A stretch of 64,000 nt of DNA, from contig NZ_JBHLJR010000002.1 in assembly GCF_043677095.1 (NCBI RefSeq), forward strand, positions 496,001 through 560,000. Reading direction: 5' to 3'. The notes under the pieces are model-generated. The model was not told the origin of the DNA. It worked only from the letters and a program-made list of their open reading frames with translations, and ran no database searches. Each line of letters begins with the position of its first letter. Position 1 is the stretch's first letter. The DNA is from Natronococcus roseus (GTDB lineage: Archaea; Halobacteriota; Halobacteria; Halobacteriales; Natrialbaceae). Positions 17,211 to 26,089 of the stretch are shown here, piece by piece. Position numbers and translations under genes: made by a program.

Positions 17211-18218
17211 TCAGTGATCGTGCTCGCCGTCCGGGTTGAGTCCGATCTCCTCGACGTCGTCCGCGATGCTGCGCGGTTCGTCGATCTCGTGGTACTCCTC
17301 GTCCTCGATGTGCGCCCGGAAGCTCCCGAGCGCGCCGGGCGTCCCGGGGAAGTTCTTTAGTCGCCAGCCGATCATCTCCTGGTTCCCGCCGTACATCGGA
17401 TCCGCGAACATCCCCTCGAGGGTATTCTCGCGAAGCGTGAGGAAGAAATCGCTCGGTTCGAGCAGTTCGAACGTGTCGACCTCGTCGTTCTCTAGCGCTT
17501 CGATGACCTCGTCTTGCTCCTCGCCGTCCAGGTCGACGAAGCTGTCGCCGTACTCGCTCTCACAGTACGCCTCGACGAAGTCGATCGAGTAGGTGTAGGC
17601 CTCCGCCGGCGTGATCGGGTACTGCCAGCCCTGGCCCGCGACGGGTTCCTCGTCGGCCCACGCGACCTCGGTCTCTTCGTCCTCGGGATCCTCGGGGTCC
17701 GCTTCGAACTCGTCGGGCTGGTCAACGACCTCGTCCTCGTCCCCGTTCCCGTTCCCGTTCTCAGCCGTCTCCTCCTCGTCGCCCTCGCCGTGTTCGGGCG
17801 GCTCTCCCACCCCCTCGGCCTCGACCGGCGCGCCGGCGCGACCGGCGTCGTCGACCGCCGTGTCGAGATCGAGCTCCTCGACGCCGGGAAACGGCGGCTC
17901 CATATACCAGTTCTCACCCTGCCCCCAGTCCTGGTTCATCTGGCGGTCGATGAAGTACACTACGCCCGCCTCGGGCGCTCCCGGCCCGTTCTCGTCGGAG
18001 GGGTAGATTCGGTTGGCCATCTCCTGGACGATTTCGGCCTGCTCGAGCGTAAAGAACTGCAACCCCTGCTTTTCGATCTCGGCCTCCTCGAGGTCCTCGA
18101 GCGAGAACCCGCTCGACGCTTCGGCACGCCTGGCGACGATGCTCAGACCGATGAAACCTCCGCCCGTCGCGATCGCCTCGCGCCGGGTAAAATCCAACCG
18201 CGGGTTATCGTTCGGCAT
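17211..18218 (-). CDS. TAT-exported gluconate 2-dehydrogenase subunit 3-like protein
   Basis: A 335-residue protein with a twin-arginine signal (FTRREAIATGGGFIGLSI). It then shows the subunit-3 pattern: FFTLEQAEIVQEMANRIYPSD near residues 55-75 and ADPMYGGNQEMIGWRLKNFPG close to the C-terminus. Between about 110 and 190 it carries a long acidic, low-complexity insertion (Glu/Asp/Asn/Gly-rich) not found in bacterial homologues. It is the small chaperone/export subunit of FAD-GMC dehydrogenases and here probably carries the large subunit through the TAT pathway. Start chosen at the TAT signal; first gene of the operon, with TATATAATGG-like DNA upstream (about 18239-18250). Confidence 0.87.
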   Translation of the reverse strand: MPNDNPRLDFTRREAIATGGGFIGLSIVARRAEASSGFSLEDLEEAEIEKQGLQFFTLEQAEIVQEMANRIYPSDENGPGAPEAGVVYFIDRQMNQDWGQGENWYMEPPFPGVEELDLDTAVDDAGRAGAPVEAEGVGEPPEHGEGDEEETAENGNGNGDEDEVVDQPDEFEADPEDPEDEETEVAWADEEPVAGQGWQYPITPAEAYTYSIDFVEAYCESEYGDSFVDLDGEEQDEVIEALENDEVDTFELLEPSDFFLTLRENTLEGMFADPMYGGNQEMIGWRLKNFPGTPGALGSFRAHIEDEEYHEIDEPRSIADDVEEIGLNPDGEHDH

Positions 18219-18374
18219 GGAACGCCCGACACCGAACCCGTATATAATGGTGAGACCCTTGATTTGCAAGCTCCGCGCCCGGATCGGCGACGGAACCCGA
18301 GCGGTGCCGCCGCCACGTCGCATCCACTGACCGTCTCCCCAATTATTATATACCCGTCAACCAGCTAGTCGTGT

Positions 18375-19496
18375 GTGGTTTACGAGACTGGAAATCCGAC
18401 GGTCGACGACGCCCTCGAGCGGGTGGTGGCCGGCGAACGGCTCGATCGCACCGACGGGCTCGCGCTGATCGCCCAGCCGGTCGAGCCCCTCGCCGAAGCC
18501 GGCGCGGCGGTTCGGGATCGCTTCGGCGACGGCACCGTCGACGCCTGCTCGATCGTCAACGCGAAGGCGGGCAACTGCGCCGAGGACTGCGGCTTCTGCG
18601 CGCAGTCGGTCCACTTCGACACCGGGATCGACACCTACGACTTCCTCGGTCCGGAGAAGATCCTCGAGGCCGCAAAGCGGGCCGAACGCGACGGCGCCCA
18701 GCGCTTCGGGATCGTCGTCGCCGAGAAGGGCGTCTCGCGAAAGCACCGCCCCGAGGAGTGGGCCGAGGTCCTCGAGTCGATTCGACTCGTTCGCGACGAG
18801 TGTGACCTCGAGATCGACGCCTCCCTCGGAATACTCACCGAACGGGAGGCCGCGATCCTCGCCGAGGTGGGGATCAACCACTACAATCACAACATCGAGA
18901 CCTCGCCGCGGTACTTCCCCGAGATCGTCGACACGCACAGCTTCGAGGACCGGGTGGAGACCCTCGAAATCGCCAGGGATGCCGGAATGGACCTCTGTGC
19001 GGGCGTCATCCTCGGGATGGGCGAGACCCCGACTGACCGGGTCGAGGCGGCCGTCGCCCTGCAGGAGATCGGAATCTCCTCGCTGCCCGTCAACGTGCTC
19101 AACCCGGTCGAGGGAACGCCCCTCGCCGAGCGGGACGTCGAGATCACGACCGAGGAGATCGTCAAGACCGTGGCGGTGTACAAGCTGCTCCACCCCGACT
19201 CGCGGGTGCGCCTGACCGGGGGTCGCGAGGTCAACCTCGCGCCCGAGGAGCAGCATCTCCCCCTCGAGGCGGGCGCCGACGGGCTGTTGACGGGCGACTA
19301 TCTCACGACCGAGGGCCAGTCCCCCGGCGAGGACATAGCGATCGTCGAACGGGCGGGGCTCGAGCCCAACCGCGAGGTAAACGAGTTCGATCCCGAGGCG
19401 GTCAAGGCCCGTCACAGCGGGTCGACGGACTCGACGAGCAACGAGGGCGCGGGCAACTCGAGCCCGAGCGCGGGCGCGGAACCGAGCGACGACTGA
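18375..19496 (+). CDS. bioB: Biotin synthase
   Basis: A 373-residue radical-SAM enzyme inserting sulfur into dethiobiotin. The 4Fe-4S motif NCAEDCGFC has C68, C72 and C75; further hallmarks are HNIETSPRYFPEI, the SSLPVNVLNPVEGTP segment and AGADGLLTGDYLTTEGQ. A C-terminal tail after about residue 345 is Ser/Gly/Asn-rich and probably disordered. The start is GTG within GTGTGTGGTT; two other GTGs lie just upstream in other frames. First gene of bioB-oxidoreductase-bioF-bioD. An AATTATTATATA TATA element lies at about 18340-18352. Confidence 0.95.
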   Translation: MVYETGNPTVDDALERVVAGERLDRTDGLALIAQPVEPLAEAGAAVRDRFGDGTVDACSIVNAKAGNCAEDCGFCAQSVHFDTGIDTYDFLGPEKILEAAKRAERDGAQRFGIVVAEKGVSRKHRPEEWAEVLESIRLVRDECDLEIDASLGILTEREAAILAEVGINHYNHNIETSPRYFPEIVDTHSFEDRVETLEIARDAGMDLCAGVILGMGETPTDRVEAAVALQEIGISSLPVNVLNPVEGTPLAERDVEITTEEIVKTVAVYKLLHPDSRVRLTGGREVNLAPEEQHLPLEAGADGLLTGDYLTTEGQSPGEDIAIVERAGLEPNREVNEFDPEAVKARHSGSTDSTSNEGAGNSSPSAGAEPSDD

Positions 19497-19524
19497 CGAC
19501 CAGCGAACCGACGAGAATACACTC

Positions 19525-20577
19525 ATGAAGGAAACGACGTTTGCGGTACTCGGCACCGGCGGTATCGGACGACGAACGCTCGAAGTGAGCCAGCACAAGG
19601 AGGGGCTCACGCCCGTCGCGGCCTGCGATCGCCACGGTACGGCGATCGATTTCGACGGGCTGGACGTCGACGAGCTGCTGGCGGCGACGGAGGGGAACAT
19701 CGACAGCGAGGTCGCGACGGACGGCGGAGCGACGGCCGCCGAGGACGGCGTCAAACAGCACGGCGAGAACAGGGGAGTGGTCGCCTCCGAGCAGGCCCGC
19801 CCCAGCGACGACCCCATCCAGGACGTCATCGATCACGGCGACGGGATCGACGCGGTCTTGCTGGCGCTGCCGAACTACGAACACGACTTCATCCCTCGCG
19901 TCGCGGACCGGTTCCTCGAGGGCGGCTACGGCGGCGTGATGGTCGACGTTCTCAAGCGCTCGCGCGTGATCGGCATGCTCGACGAGCGGACAGCGGAGTT
20001 CGAGGAGGCGGGGATCACCTTCGTCTGTGGCGCCGGCGCGACGCCGGGGCTGCTGACGGGCGCGGCCGCGCTCGCGGCCCAATCGTTCGTCGAGATCGAG
20101 GAAGTGGAGATCTGGTGGGGCGTCGGCCTCGAGTCGGGATACGAGGACAACCGCGGCACCGTCCGCGAGGACATCGCCCACCTGCCCGACTACGATATCG
20201 AGACCGCACGCGACCTCTCCGCCGAGGAGATCGACGCGATCGTCGACGACCACGACGGCGTCATCGAGTTCGAGGACATGGAGCACGCCGACGACGTGTT
20301 GCTCGAGCGCGCGGGCGTCTGCGACGCCAAGGACGTTACGGTCGGCGGCCTCCTCGACGTTCGCAGCGACGAGAAGCCGACCACGACGACCGTCTCCGTG
20401 ACCGGAACGACCTTCGACGGCGAGACGGGGACGAACACCTTCCAGCTCGACGACGCGACGAGCATGGAAGCGAACGTCAACGGACCCGCGCTCGGCTACC
20501 TGCGAGCCGCCGTTCGCCGCAACCGCGCCGGCGAGTACGGCGTCGTCGGCCCGGCGGAGCTGATGCCCCGGTTTTGA
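19525..20577 (+). CDS. Rossmann oxidoreductase of the biotin operon (saccharopine-dehydrogenase-like)
   Basis: A 350-residue protein. GTGGIGRRTLEV near the N-terminus (about 10-21) is a dinucleotide-binding loop. GAGATPGLLTGAAALAAQ and PALGYLRAAVRRN look like the C-terminal part of homoserine/saccharopine/semialdehyde dehydrogenases. It is located 28 bases after bioB and 77 before bioF in the same direction, so it is almost certainly co-expressed with biotin synthesis. Haloarchaea lack an obvious full pimelate pathway, so a role in making or activating the bioF substrate is an attractive but unproven inference. Confidence 0.85.
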   Translation: MKETTFAVLGTGGIGRRTLEVSQHKEGLTPVAACDRHGTAIDFDGLDVDELLAATEGNIDSEVATDGGATAAEDGVKQHGENRGVVASEQARPSDDPIQDVIDHGDGIDAVLLALPNYEHDFIPRVADRFLEGGYGGVMVDVLKRSRVIGMLDERTAEFEEAGITFVCGAGATPGLLTGAAALAAQSFVEIEEVEIWWGVGLESGYEDNRGTVREDIAHLPDYDIETARDLSAEEIDAIVDDHDGVIEFEDMEHADDVLLERAGVCDAKDVTVGGLLDVRSDEKPTTTTVSVTGTTFDGETGTNTFQLDDATSMEANVNGPALGYLRAAVRRNRAGEYGVVGPAELMPRF

Positions 20578-20654
20578 CCGATTCGAACGAACTCCGCGGT
20601 CGCCCCGACGCGAACCGTGACAGTGAAAACACACGGCAGACTCCCTTTACTCGA

Positions 20655-21863
20655 ATGGAAGACCGCGGGTTCGACCTCGAGGGTCGGCTCGACGCCCTCG
20701 TCGAGCACGACCTGAAACGATCGCTCGCGCCCGCCGACCGGGTCGCGGAGCGGGGGTACTTCGCGTCGCCGTCGGGAGGCGAGCTACCGGTGCTCGACTC
20801 CGAGGAGGCGCTCGTGTTCGCCTCGAACAACTACCTCGGACTGACCGCCGACAAGCGCGTCCAGGACGCCGCGCGCCAGGCCGGGGCGACCGTCGGTACG
20901 GGCGCCGGCGCGAGCCGACTCGTCACCGGCGACACGCTGGTCCACCAGGACCTCGAGCGCTTGCTCGCCGAGACCAAGGGCACCGACCGCGCGCTCGCCT
21001 TCTCGTCGGGGTACGCCGCCAACGTCGGCACGATCACCGCCCTCGAGCCGGACGTGATCTTCTCCGACGAGCGCAACCACGCGAGCATCGTCGACGGCTG
21101 TCGCCTCTCGGGCGCCGAGACGGTCGTCTACGATCACTGCGACGCCGCGAGCCTCCGGGCCGAACTGGCCGCGCGCGCCGAGCGACCGGGCGCCGCCGAC
21201 GAGTCGTGGTTGATCGTCACCGACACCGTCTTCAGCATGGACGGCACCGTCGCCCCGCTCGAGTCGATCTGTGCCGTCGCCGAGGAGTTCGGCGCGTGGG
21301 TGATGGTCGACGAGGCTCACGCGACGGGGCTGTACGCCGACGGCGGCGGGGTCGTCCAGGCCGAGGGGCTCGAGGACCGGGTCCACGTCCAGCTCGGGAC
21401 CCTCTCGAAGGCGCTGGCGAGCCAGGGCGGCTACGTCGCCGGCAGCGACGCGCTCGTCGAACTGCTGGTCAACGAGGCCCGTCCGTTCGTCTTCTCGACG
21501 GGGCTGACGCCGATGGCGGCCGCAGCCGCCAGCGAGGCCCTCCACCTCGCCCGTCACGGCGACGCCCGCGAGCGGCTCTGGGAGAACGTCGCCCACCTTC
21601 GGGACGGGTTCGAGTCGATGGGGTTCGAGGTGCCCGGCGAGTCCCAGATCCTGCCGATCGTGGTCGGCGACCGCGAGGACGCGCTGGCGCTCGAGGCCGG
21701 GATCCGCGACCGGAACGTGATCGCGCCCGCGATCCGACCGCCGACGGTCCCCGAGGGGACCTGCCGGATCCGCGTCGCGCCGACCGCGGCTCACGATCGT
21801 AACGACGTCGTCGCCTGCCTCGAGGCGTTCCAGGCGGCCGGGACGGAGGTCGGACTCCTGTGA
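20655..21863 (+). CDS. bioF: 8-amino-7-oxononanoate synthase
   Basis: A 402-residue PLP enzyme of the alpha-oxoamine synthase family joining alanine and pimeloyl thioester. Visible are SNNYLGLTADKRV, the glycine-rich GTGAGASRLVTGD, VMVDEAHATG (Asp219 pairs with the pyridine nitrogen) and the PLP lysine K252 in LGTLSKALASQGGY. The start ATG at 20655 is chosen because the domain begins there and the upstream open frame is a shadow of the preceding gene. Its stop overlaps the bioD start (GTGA). Confidence 0.94.
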   Translation: MEDRGFDLEGRLDALVEHDLKRSLAPADRVAERGYFASPSGGELPVLDSEEALVFASNNYLGLTADKRVQDAARQAGATVGTGAGASRLVTGDTLVHQDLERLLAETKGTDRALAFSSGYAANVGTITALEPDVIFSDERNHASIVDGCRLSGAETVVYDHCDAASLRAELAARAERPGAADESWLIVTDTVFSMDGTVAPLESICAVAEEFGAWVMVDEAHATGLYADGGGVVQAEGLEDRVHVQLGTLSKALASQGGYVAGSDALVELLVNEARPFVFSTGLTPMAAAAASEALHLARHGDARERLWENVAHLRDGFESMGFEVPGESQILPIVVGDREDALALEAGIRDRNVIAPAIRPPTVPEGTCRIRVAPTAAHDRNDVVACLEAFQAAGTEVGLL

Positions 21864-22546
21864 GCGACTCGACGACGGTCGCCGTCGTCGGCACCGACAC
21901 CGGGGTCGGCAAGACTGTCGTCACGGCCGGGCTCGCCCGCGAACTTCGCGAGCGCGGCGTCGACGCCCGCGCGATCAAACCCGCACAGACGGGGCATCCA
22001 CCCGACGACGACGCAGCGTTCGTCGTCGACGCCTGCGGAACCGACGAGGCGGCGACCTGTCTGCGCTACCTCGAGGAGCCCCTGGCGCCGCGGGTCGCGG
22101 CCGAACGGGCGGACGATCCCCTCGAGTACGAGTCGCTGCTGGCCGACTGCCGTCGCGAGTGCGAGCGGGTGCCAGTCGCCCTCCTCGAGGGGATCGGCGG
22201 GCTCCGAGTTCCGCTGGCGGGCGACCGCGAAGTGGTCGACCTGGTCGCCGACCTCGCTTCGGGCGCGGTCGTCGTCACGCGCTCCGGGCTGGGCACGCTG
22301 AACCACACCGCGCTCACCGTCGACGCGCTCGAGCGACGCGGGGTCGACGTTTTTGGGATCGTCTGTAACGGGTACGAGGGAGCGTCCGTCGCCGAGCGAA
22401 CGAACCCCGGGGAGATCGACCGCATGACCGACCGTCCCGTGGAGACGGTGCCGCCGCTTTCGGGTTCGGACCCGACGGCGCTCGCGGACGGCGTTCGCGA
22501 CGCGCTCTCGCGGTCGTTCGCCGATCGGCTCGTCGAAAAAGCGTAG
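21860..22546 (+). CDS. bioD: Dethiobiotin synthetase
   Basis: A 228-residue P-loop ligase that carboxylates 7,8-diaminononanoate. Walker A GTDTGVGKTVV lies at residues 11-21; KPAQTGHP and EGIGGLRVPLAGD are the substrate-binding and Mg loops. GTG start coupled to bioF. The diaminononanoate aminotransferase (bioA) is not in the window. Confidence 0.94.
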   Translation: MSDSTTVAVVGTDTGVGKTVVTAGLARELRERGVDARAIKPAQTGHPPDDDAAFVVDACGTDEAATCLRYLEEPLAPRVAAERADDPLEYESLLADCRRECERVPVALLEGIGGLRVPLAGDREVVDLVADLASGAVVVTRSGLGTLNHTALTVDALERRGVDVFGIVCNGYEGASVAERTNPGEIDRMTDRPVETVPPLSGSDPTALADGVRDALSRSFADRLVEKA

Positions 22547-22553
22547 CTACCGG

Positions 22554-22739
22554 TTACAGCCTCGGTGCGGGTCGGTCGCCCTCCAGAACGGGGTCGTCGG
22601 TTCCCACCGCCGAGTCGGTCGTCGCCTCGACGAACTGGGAGACGATCGCCGACTTCCGGTGGTTGACCTCGAGATGGATCCGGAGATCCGTCCGTTCCTC
22701 GTAGCCGTTCGAGCAGAGCGGGCAGTCGTAGTCGGTCAT
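22554..22739 (-). CDS. Small C2H2-type zinc-finger protein
   Basis: A 61-residue protein starting MTDYDCPLCSNGYEERTD with the pattern C-x2-C then H-x4-H in LRIHLEVNHRK, a classical C2H2-type finger. Haloarchaea encode several such single-finger proteins, presumed nucleic-acid or protein binding. Convergent with bioD, 7 bases apart. Start set at the Met just before the finger; the upstream 11 codons lack support. Confidence 0.75.
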   Translation of the reverse strand: MTDYDCPLCSNGYEERTDLRIHLEVNHRKSAIVSQFVEATTDSAVGTDDPVLEGDRPAPRL

Positions 22740-22837
22740 TATTCTACACTCACCAGGAGTGGGTGTCCACATCGACTGCCGTAATAGTGTCGATTAGTTC
22801 ACACCTGGACATGTTTGTACACCAACAGCAGCCGCAG

Positions 22838-24334
22838 TTACATGAAATCCGAGAGACCGGACTGGTCGTCGTCGGGTTCGGCGGGCTCGTCAGCCGCCCC
22901 CTCAGAGGGTGACTCATCGTCTCCGGTCTCGGCGACGGCCTCGAGCGACTGCTGGTCGTCCCCATCGTCCTCGTCGTCTTCGTGGTCTTCGTCGAGGTCC
23001 TCGAGTTCGTCGTCGCTCGAGGCGCTCCCGAAGAAAGCACCGCCGGAGTGTTCGACCGCCTGCTCCTCCCGGTGTTCTTCCGCGTCGGCGACGATCGACT
23101 CGACCTTGTTGGTCGTCTTCCCGCTCCCGGTGACGAAGGAGACCTCGCCCTCGTCGAGTTCGTAGATGGCGGCCATCCGAACGGTCAGCTCGCGGTTCTT
23201 GCAGTGGTGGGTCATCGCCGAGAGGAACGGCAGGATCTCCCGGCGGGCCGTCGCGACGCTGGTGCCCTCCCGCTCGGCGATGCGCTCGGCGATGGCGTCG
23301 CGGGTGTTTCTGGTCCCCTTGGTGCGGCCGAGCTTCGACCAGTAGCTGGGGGGTCCGTAGCGGGTCCAGCCGCCCTTCGGCTCTCGACGGGAGGCCGCGA
23401 CTCCCGCGGTCATGTTGTCGGTGGCGTACCGCCAGAACGAGTAGTCCTGCGTGGCCCGCACCCGGCCGAGCCAGCGGTCGGCGTTCGAGAGGAACCCGTA
23501 GGCGTCGGCCAGCTCCTCGCCCGCGTAGTCCTTCGGGACGTTGTCCTCGATCCAGTTCAGCAGGTCGTCGGGCGTCTCGTCGACGTCGTAGGAGGCGTAC
23601 AGCGCGCCCTGGGCGTCCTCCTCCTTGATCAGCGCGTCCAGGAAGTCGAAGATACCCTCCGTCGTGTCGCGTTCGCTCGTGACGACGTCCTCGACGGTCA
23701 GCCGTTCGGCCTCCTCGGCGACGGCCTGCAGGTCGTTGACCGCCGAGCGGAGGTCGCCGCTGGTCGACTCGGCGATCTTCTCTAAGGCCTCCTCCTCGAA
23801 CTCGACGCCCTCGCGACGGCAGATGTCCCGCAACACGGGGACGATCGAGCGCTTGGAGACGTCCCGGAACTCGATCGTCTCGCAGGCGTTGCGAAGCGAC
23901 TGGCTCATGTCGTAGAACTCGTTGGCGACGAGAACGATCGGCTGGTTCGCGTCCTTGACGACCCGCGTGACCTCACGCGAGCCGCCGTAGTCGGCGTTGC
24001 CGTGGAAGTTGTCCGCCTCGTCCAGGATCACGAGTCGTCGCCCCGAGCCGCCGGCGGTGAGGGTCCCGCTCTTTGCGGCCTCGCCCGCGACGCGCTCGAT
24101 CACGTCGGCGCCGCGGCTGTCGCTGGCGTTGAGCTCCATTACGGGCCAGCCCATGTCGTTGGCCAGCGCGTGGGCCGCGGAGGTCTTCCCGACGCCGGGG
24201 CTGCCGTGGACGATCACCGCCTTTCGGTGGTCGTCCCAGCTCTCGGCCCACTCCTTCAGCTGGTCCCGGGCCTTGTTGTTCCCGCGTACCTCCGACAGCG
24301 TCGTCGGACGGTACGTCTCGGTCCAGTCGCTCAT
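22838..24334 (-). CDS. rfcL: Replication factor C large subunit
   Basis: A 498-residue clamp-loader subunit that with RfcS loads PCNA at replication forks. It starts MSDWTETYRPTTLSEVRGNN, has Walker A GSPGVGKT (44-51), Walker B LVILDEADNF (101-110), sensor-type SDGVLL-like regions and the usual RFC lid and collar. The C-terminal 70 residues are strongly acidic and end in QSGLSDFM, a PCNA-interacting (PIP) box, as expected for archaeal RfcL. The open frame extends 60 codons upstream but those are not conserved. Confidence 0.96.
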   Translation of the reverse strand: MSDWTETYRPTTLSEVRGNNKARDQLKEWAESWDDHRKAVIVHGSPGVGKTSAAHALANDMGWPVMELNASDSRGADVIERVAGEAAKSGTLTAGGSGRRLVILDEADNFHGNADYGGSREVTRVVKDANQPIVLVANEFYDMSQSLRNACETIEFRDVSKRSIVPVLRDICRREGVEFEEEALEKIAESTSGDLRSAVNDLQAVAEEAERLTVEDVVTSERDTTEGIFDFLDALIKEEDAQGALYASYDVDETPDDLLNWIEDNVPKDYAGEELADAYGFLSNADRWLGRVRATQDYSFWRYATDNMTAGVAASRREPKGGWTRYGPPSYWSKLGRTKGTRNTRDAIAERIAEREGTSVATARREILPFLSAMTHHCKNRELTVRMAAIYELDEGEVSFVTGSGKTTNKVESIVADAEEHREEQAVEHSGGAFFGSASSDDELEDLDEDHEDDEDDGDDQQSLEAVAETGDDESPSEGAADEPAEPDDDQSGLSDFM

Positions 24335-24805
24335 TACGACGTGGTTGGTGCGAGTCGCGTTTAGGGATTGCGGAGCGTCACTCCTCGGCGACCGTCCTCG
24401 GGTCGAGGCGAGACGTGATGTCCTCGTACCGCGTCGGCGCTCGAGACGATGTATCCTCGGATCGGATGAGTGCGAACGGCGGTGCCACAACTCCTCTCGG
24501 TAGGGTTGAGACACCGTTTCGGGGCGTCTCCGAGCCAGCTTTCGTCCGTCTTTCGAGAAGACGATCCGTTTCCGTGGACAGTCATCGAACGGCCTCGTCC
24601 GTGCCGTCTCACACGCCCATCCACGAAGGTTATCTACACGGAAGAGGGACAGAGCGTCTCGATGCCCGAAAGCTCGGCCCGTGGCGACGGGCTCCGATCG
24701 GATGCAAAATGGGTTCTGTTGTTTTCGGTAATAAAATTACGCATACGCTGCTTACTTTGATACTAGATCTTCATTATAAATACCTCGTCTGCTACGTAGG
24801 AATAT
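24335..24805. other. Intergenic region upstream of rfcL and the subtilase
   Basis: A 471-base divergent promoter region. The rightmost 100 bases are AT-rich (several TAATAA/TTATAAATA runs) and hold the subtilase promoter. The middle part contains only shadow frames. No RNA gene was recognised. Confidence 0.5.
24774..24782 (+). promoter_or_regulatory. TATA box of the subtilase gene
   Basis: TTATAAATA lies 24 bases before the ATG at 24806, predicting a leaderless transcript and fixing the start at MVHDTSRR. Confidence 0.75.
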
Positions 24806-25990
24806 ATGGTGCACGATACCTCACGACGGGCGGTACTGATAGGAGCGGCGGGCATCGGACTGGGAGCAGTTGGGACGGCAGCCGCGGACGACGAAGCCCT
24901 CGCACAGTACATCGTCACCGGCGGCAACGCGGCACAGCTCGAGCGCGAGGGGTTCACCGTCGCCCACGAAATCCTGGACGCGAACGTCTATCTCGTCCGG
25001 GGGCCCGCGGACTCGGACCCCAGCACCGCGAACGGCGTCGACGCGGCGTTCGAGGACTTCAGCTACAGTCTCGACGTCCAGGAGTCGCCGGCCGATGCCG
25101 AGACGGACGGTGCGACGGAGGACGATCAGTGGGACAAGCACCTGATGGACGCCTTCGAGGCCCACGAGTATGCGACCGGTGCCGGAACTCGGATCGGGAT
25201 CCTCGACACCGGCGTCGACCACGAGCACCCGGACCTGGGGAACGTCGATGCCGAGACGAGTCGGTCGTTTCTCGGATGGGAGGAGTCCGAGCACATCGGT
25301 GATGCACAGACACATGGGACACACGTCGCCGGCATCACCGGGGCGACCGGAGCCGAAGGCGTCACCGGCGTCGCACCGGCGACCGAACTCGTCTCGCTTC
25401 GGGTCTTCGCCGAGGAGGGGGGCGCGAACGTCGGCGACTCCTTCCTCGCCCTCGAGTACGCCGCCGAGCTCGGTCTCGACGCAGTTAATATGAGCATTGG
25501 TAGCGCACCTCAACCACCAGAGGACAATCAGGAAGGGTTCCGAATCGCCCGGCAGCGCGTCGTTCGCAGCGTCACCCAGCGCGGAACGGCCGTGATCACG
25601 AGCGCCGGCAACGACAGCCAGAACCTCCAGCAGGGCGGCTGGATCTCGCTGTGGGGGAGCCTTCCGAACGCGACCTCGGTTAGCGCGACGACGATCGATG
25701 ACGAGCTCGCGGACTTCTCGAACTACGGCGCGAACGAGATCGCCGTCGGCGCGCCCGGTGCCGAGGTGCTATCGACCCTCCCGGATTCGTCGTACGGTCT
25801 GGCGTCGGGAACCTCGATGTCCGCCCCGCAGGTCGCCGGACTCGTCGGCCTCGTGCGCGAACTCGAGCCGGACGCCAACGCGAATCAGGTCGAGAACGTC
25901 ATCGAGCGCGGGGCGGAGGGCGGCGGTCGAGGCGACCCCGAAACAGGTGCCGGGCGAATCAACGCACTCGAGACCGTCAGAACGATCTAA
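24806..25990 (+). CDS. TAT-exported subtilisin-like serine protease (halolysin-type)
   Basis: A 394-residue secreted S8 protease. The TAT signal is SRRAVLIGAAGIGLGAVG, followed by an inhibitor-I9-like propeptide (about 30-100) and the catalytic domain with Asp134 (GILDTGVD), His170 (THGTHVAGIT), oxyanion Asn269 (SAGND) and Ser337 (GTSMSAPQVAG). It lacks the C-terminal extension of classical halolysins and stops right after the catalytic domain. It probably degrades extracellular protein for nutrition. Preceded by a strong TATA box. Confidence 0.94.
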   Translation: MVHDTSRRAVLIGAAGIGLGAVGTAAADDEALAQYIVTGGNAAQLEREGFTVAHEILDANVYLVRGPADSDPSTANGVDAAFEDFSYSLDVQESPADAETDGATEDDQWDKHLMDAFEAHEYATGAGTRIGILDTGVDHEHPDLGNVDAETSRSFLGWEESEHIGDAQTHGTHVAGITGATGAEGVTGVAPATELVSLRVFAEEGGANVGDSFLALEYAAELGLDAVNMSIGSAPQPPEDNQEGFRIARQRVVRSVTQRGTAVITSAGNDSQNLQQGGWISLWGSLPNATSVSATTIDDELADFSNYGANEIAVGAPGAEVLSTLPDSSYGLASGTSMSAPQVAGLVGLVRELEPDANANQVENVIERGAEGGGRGDPETGAGRINALETVRTI

Positions 25991-26089
25991 AAGCTCGGTT
26001 CGCTCTTCTTCGTCGAGCCGGACCGACCGTCGTCGAGGGCCGGAAACAGCGAGCGCAGTCGCTAACTGACTCGAGCCCCAACCCGGTCC

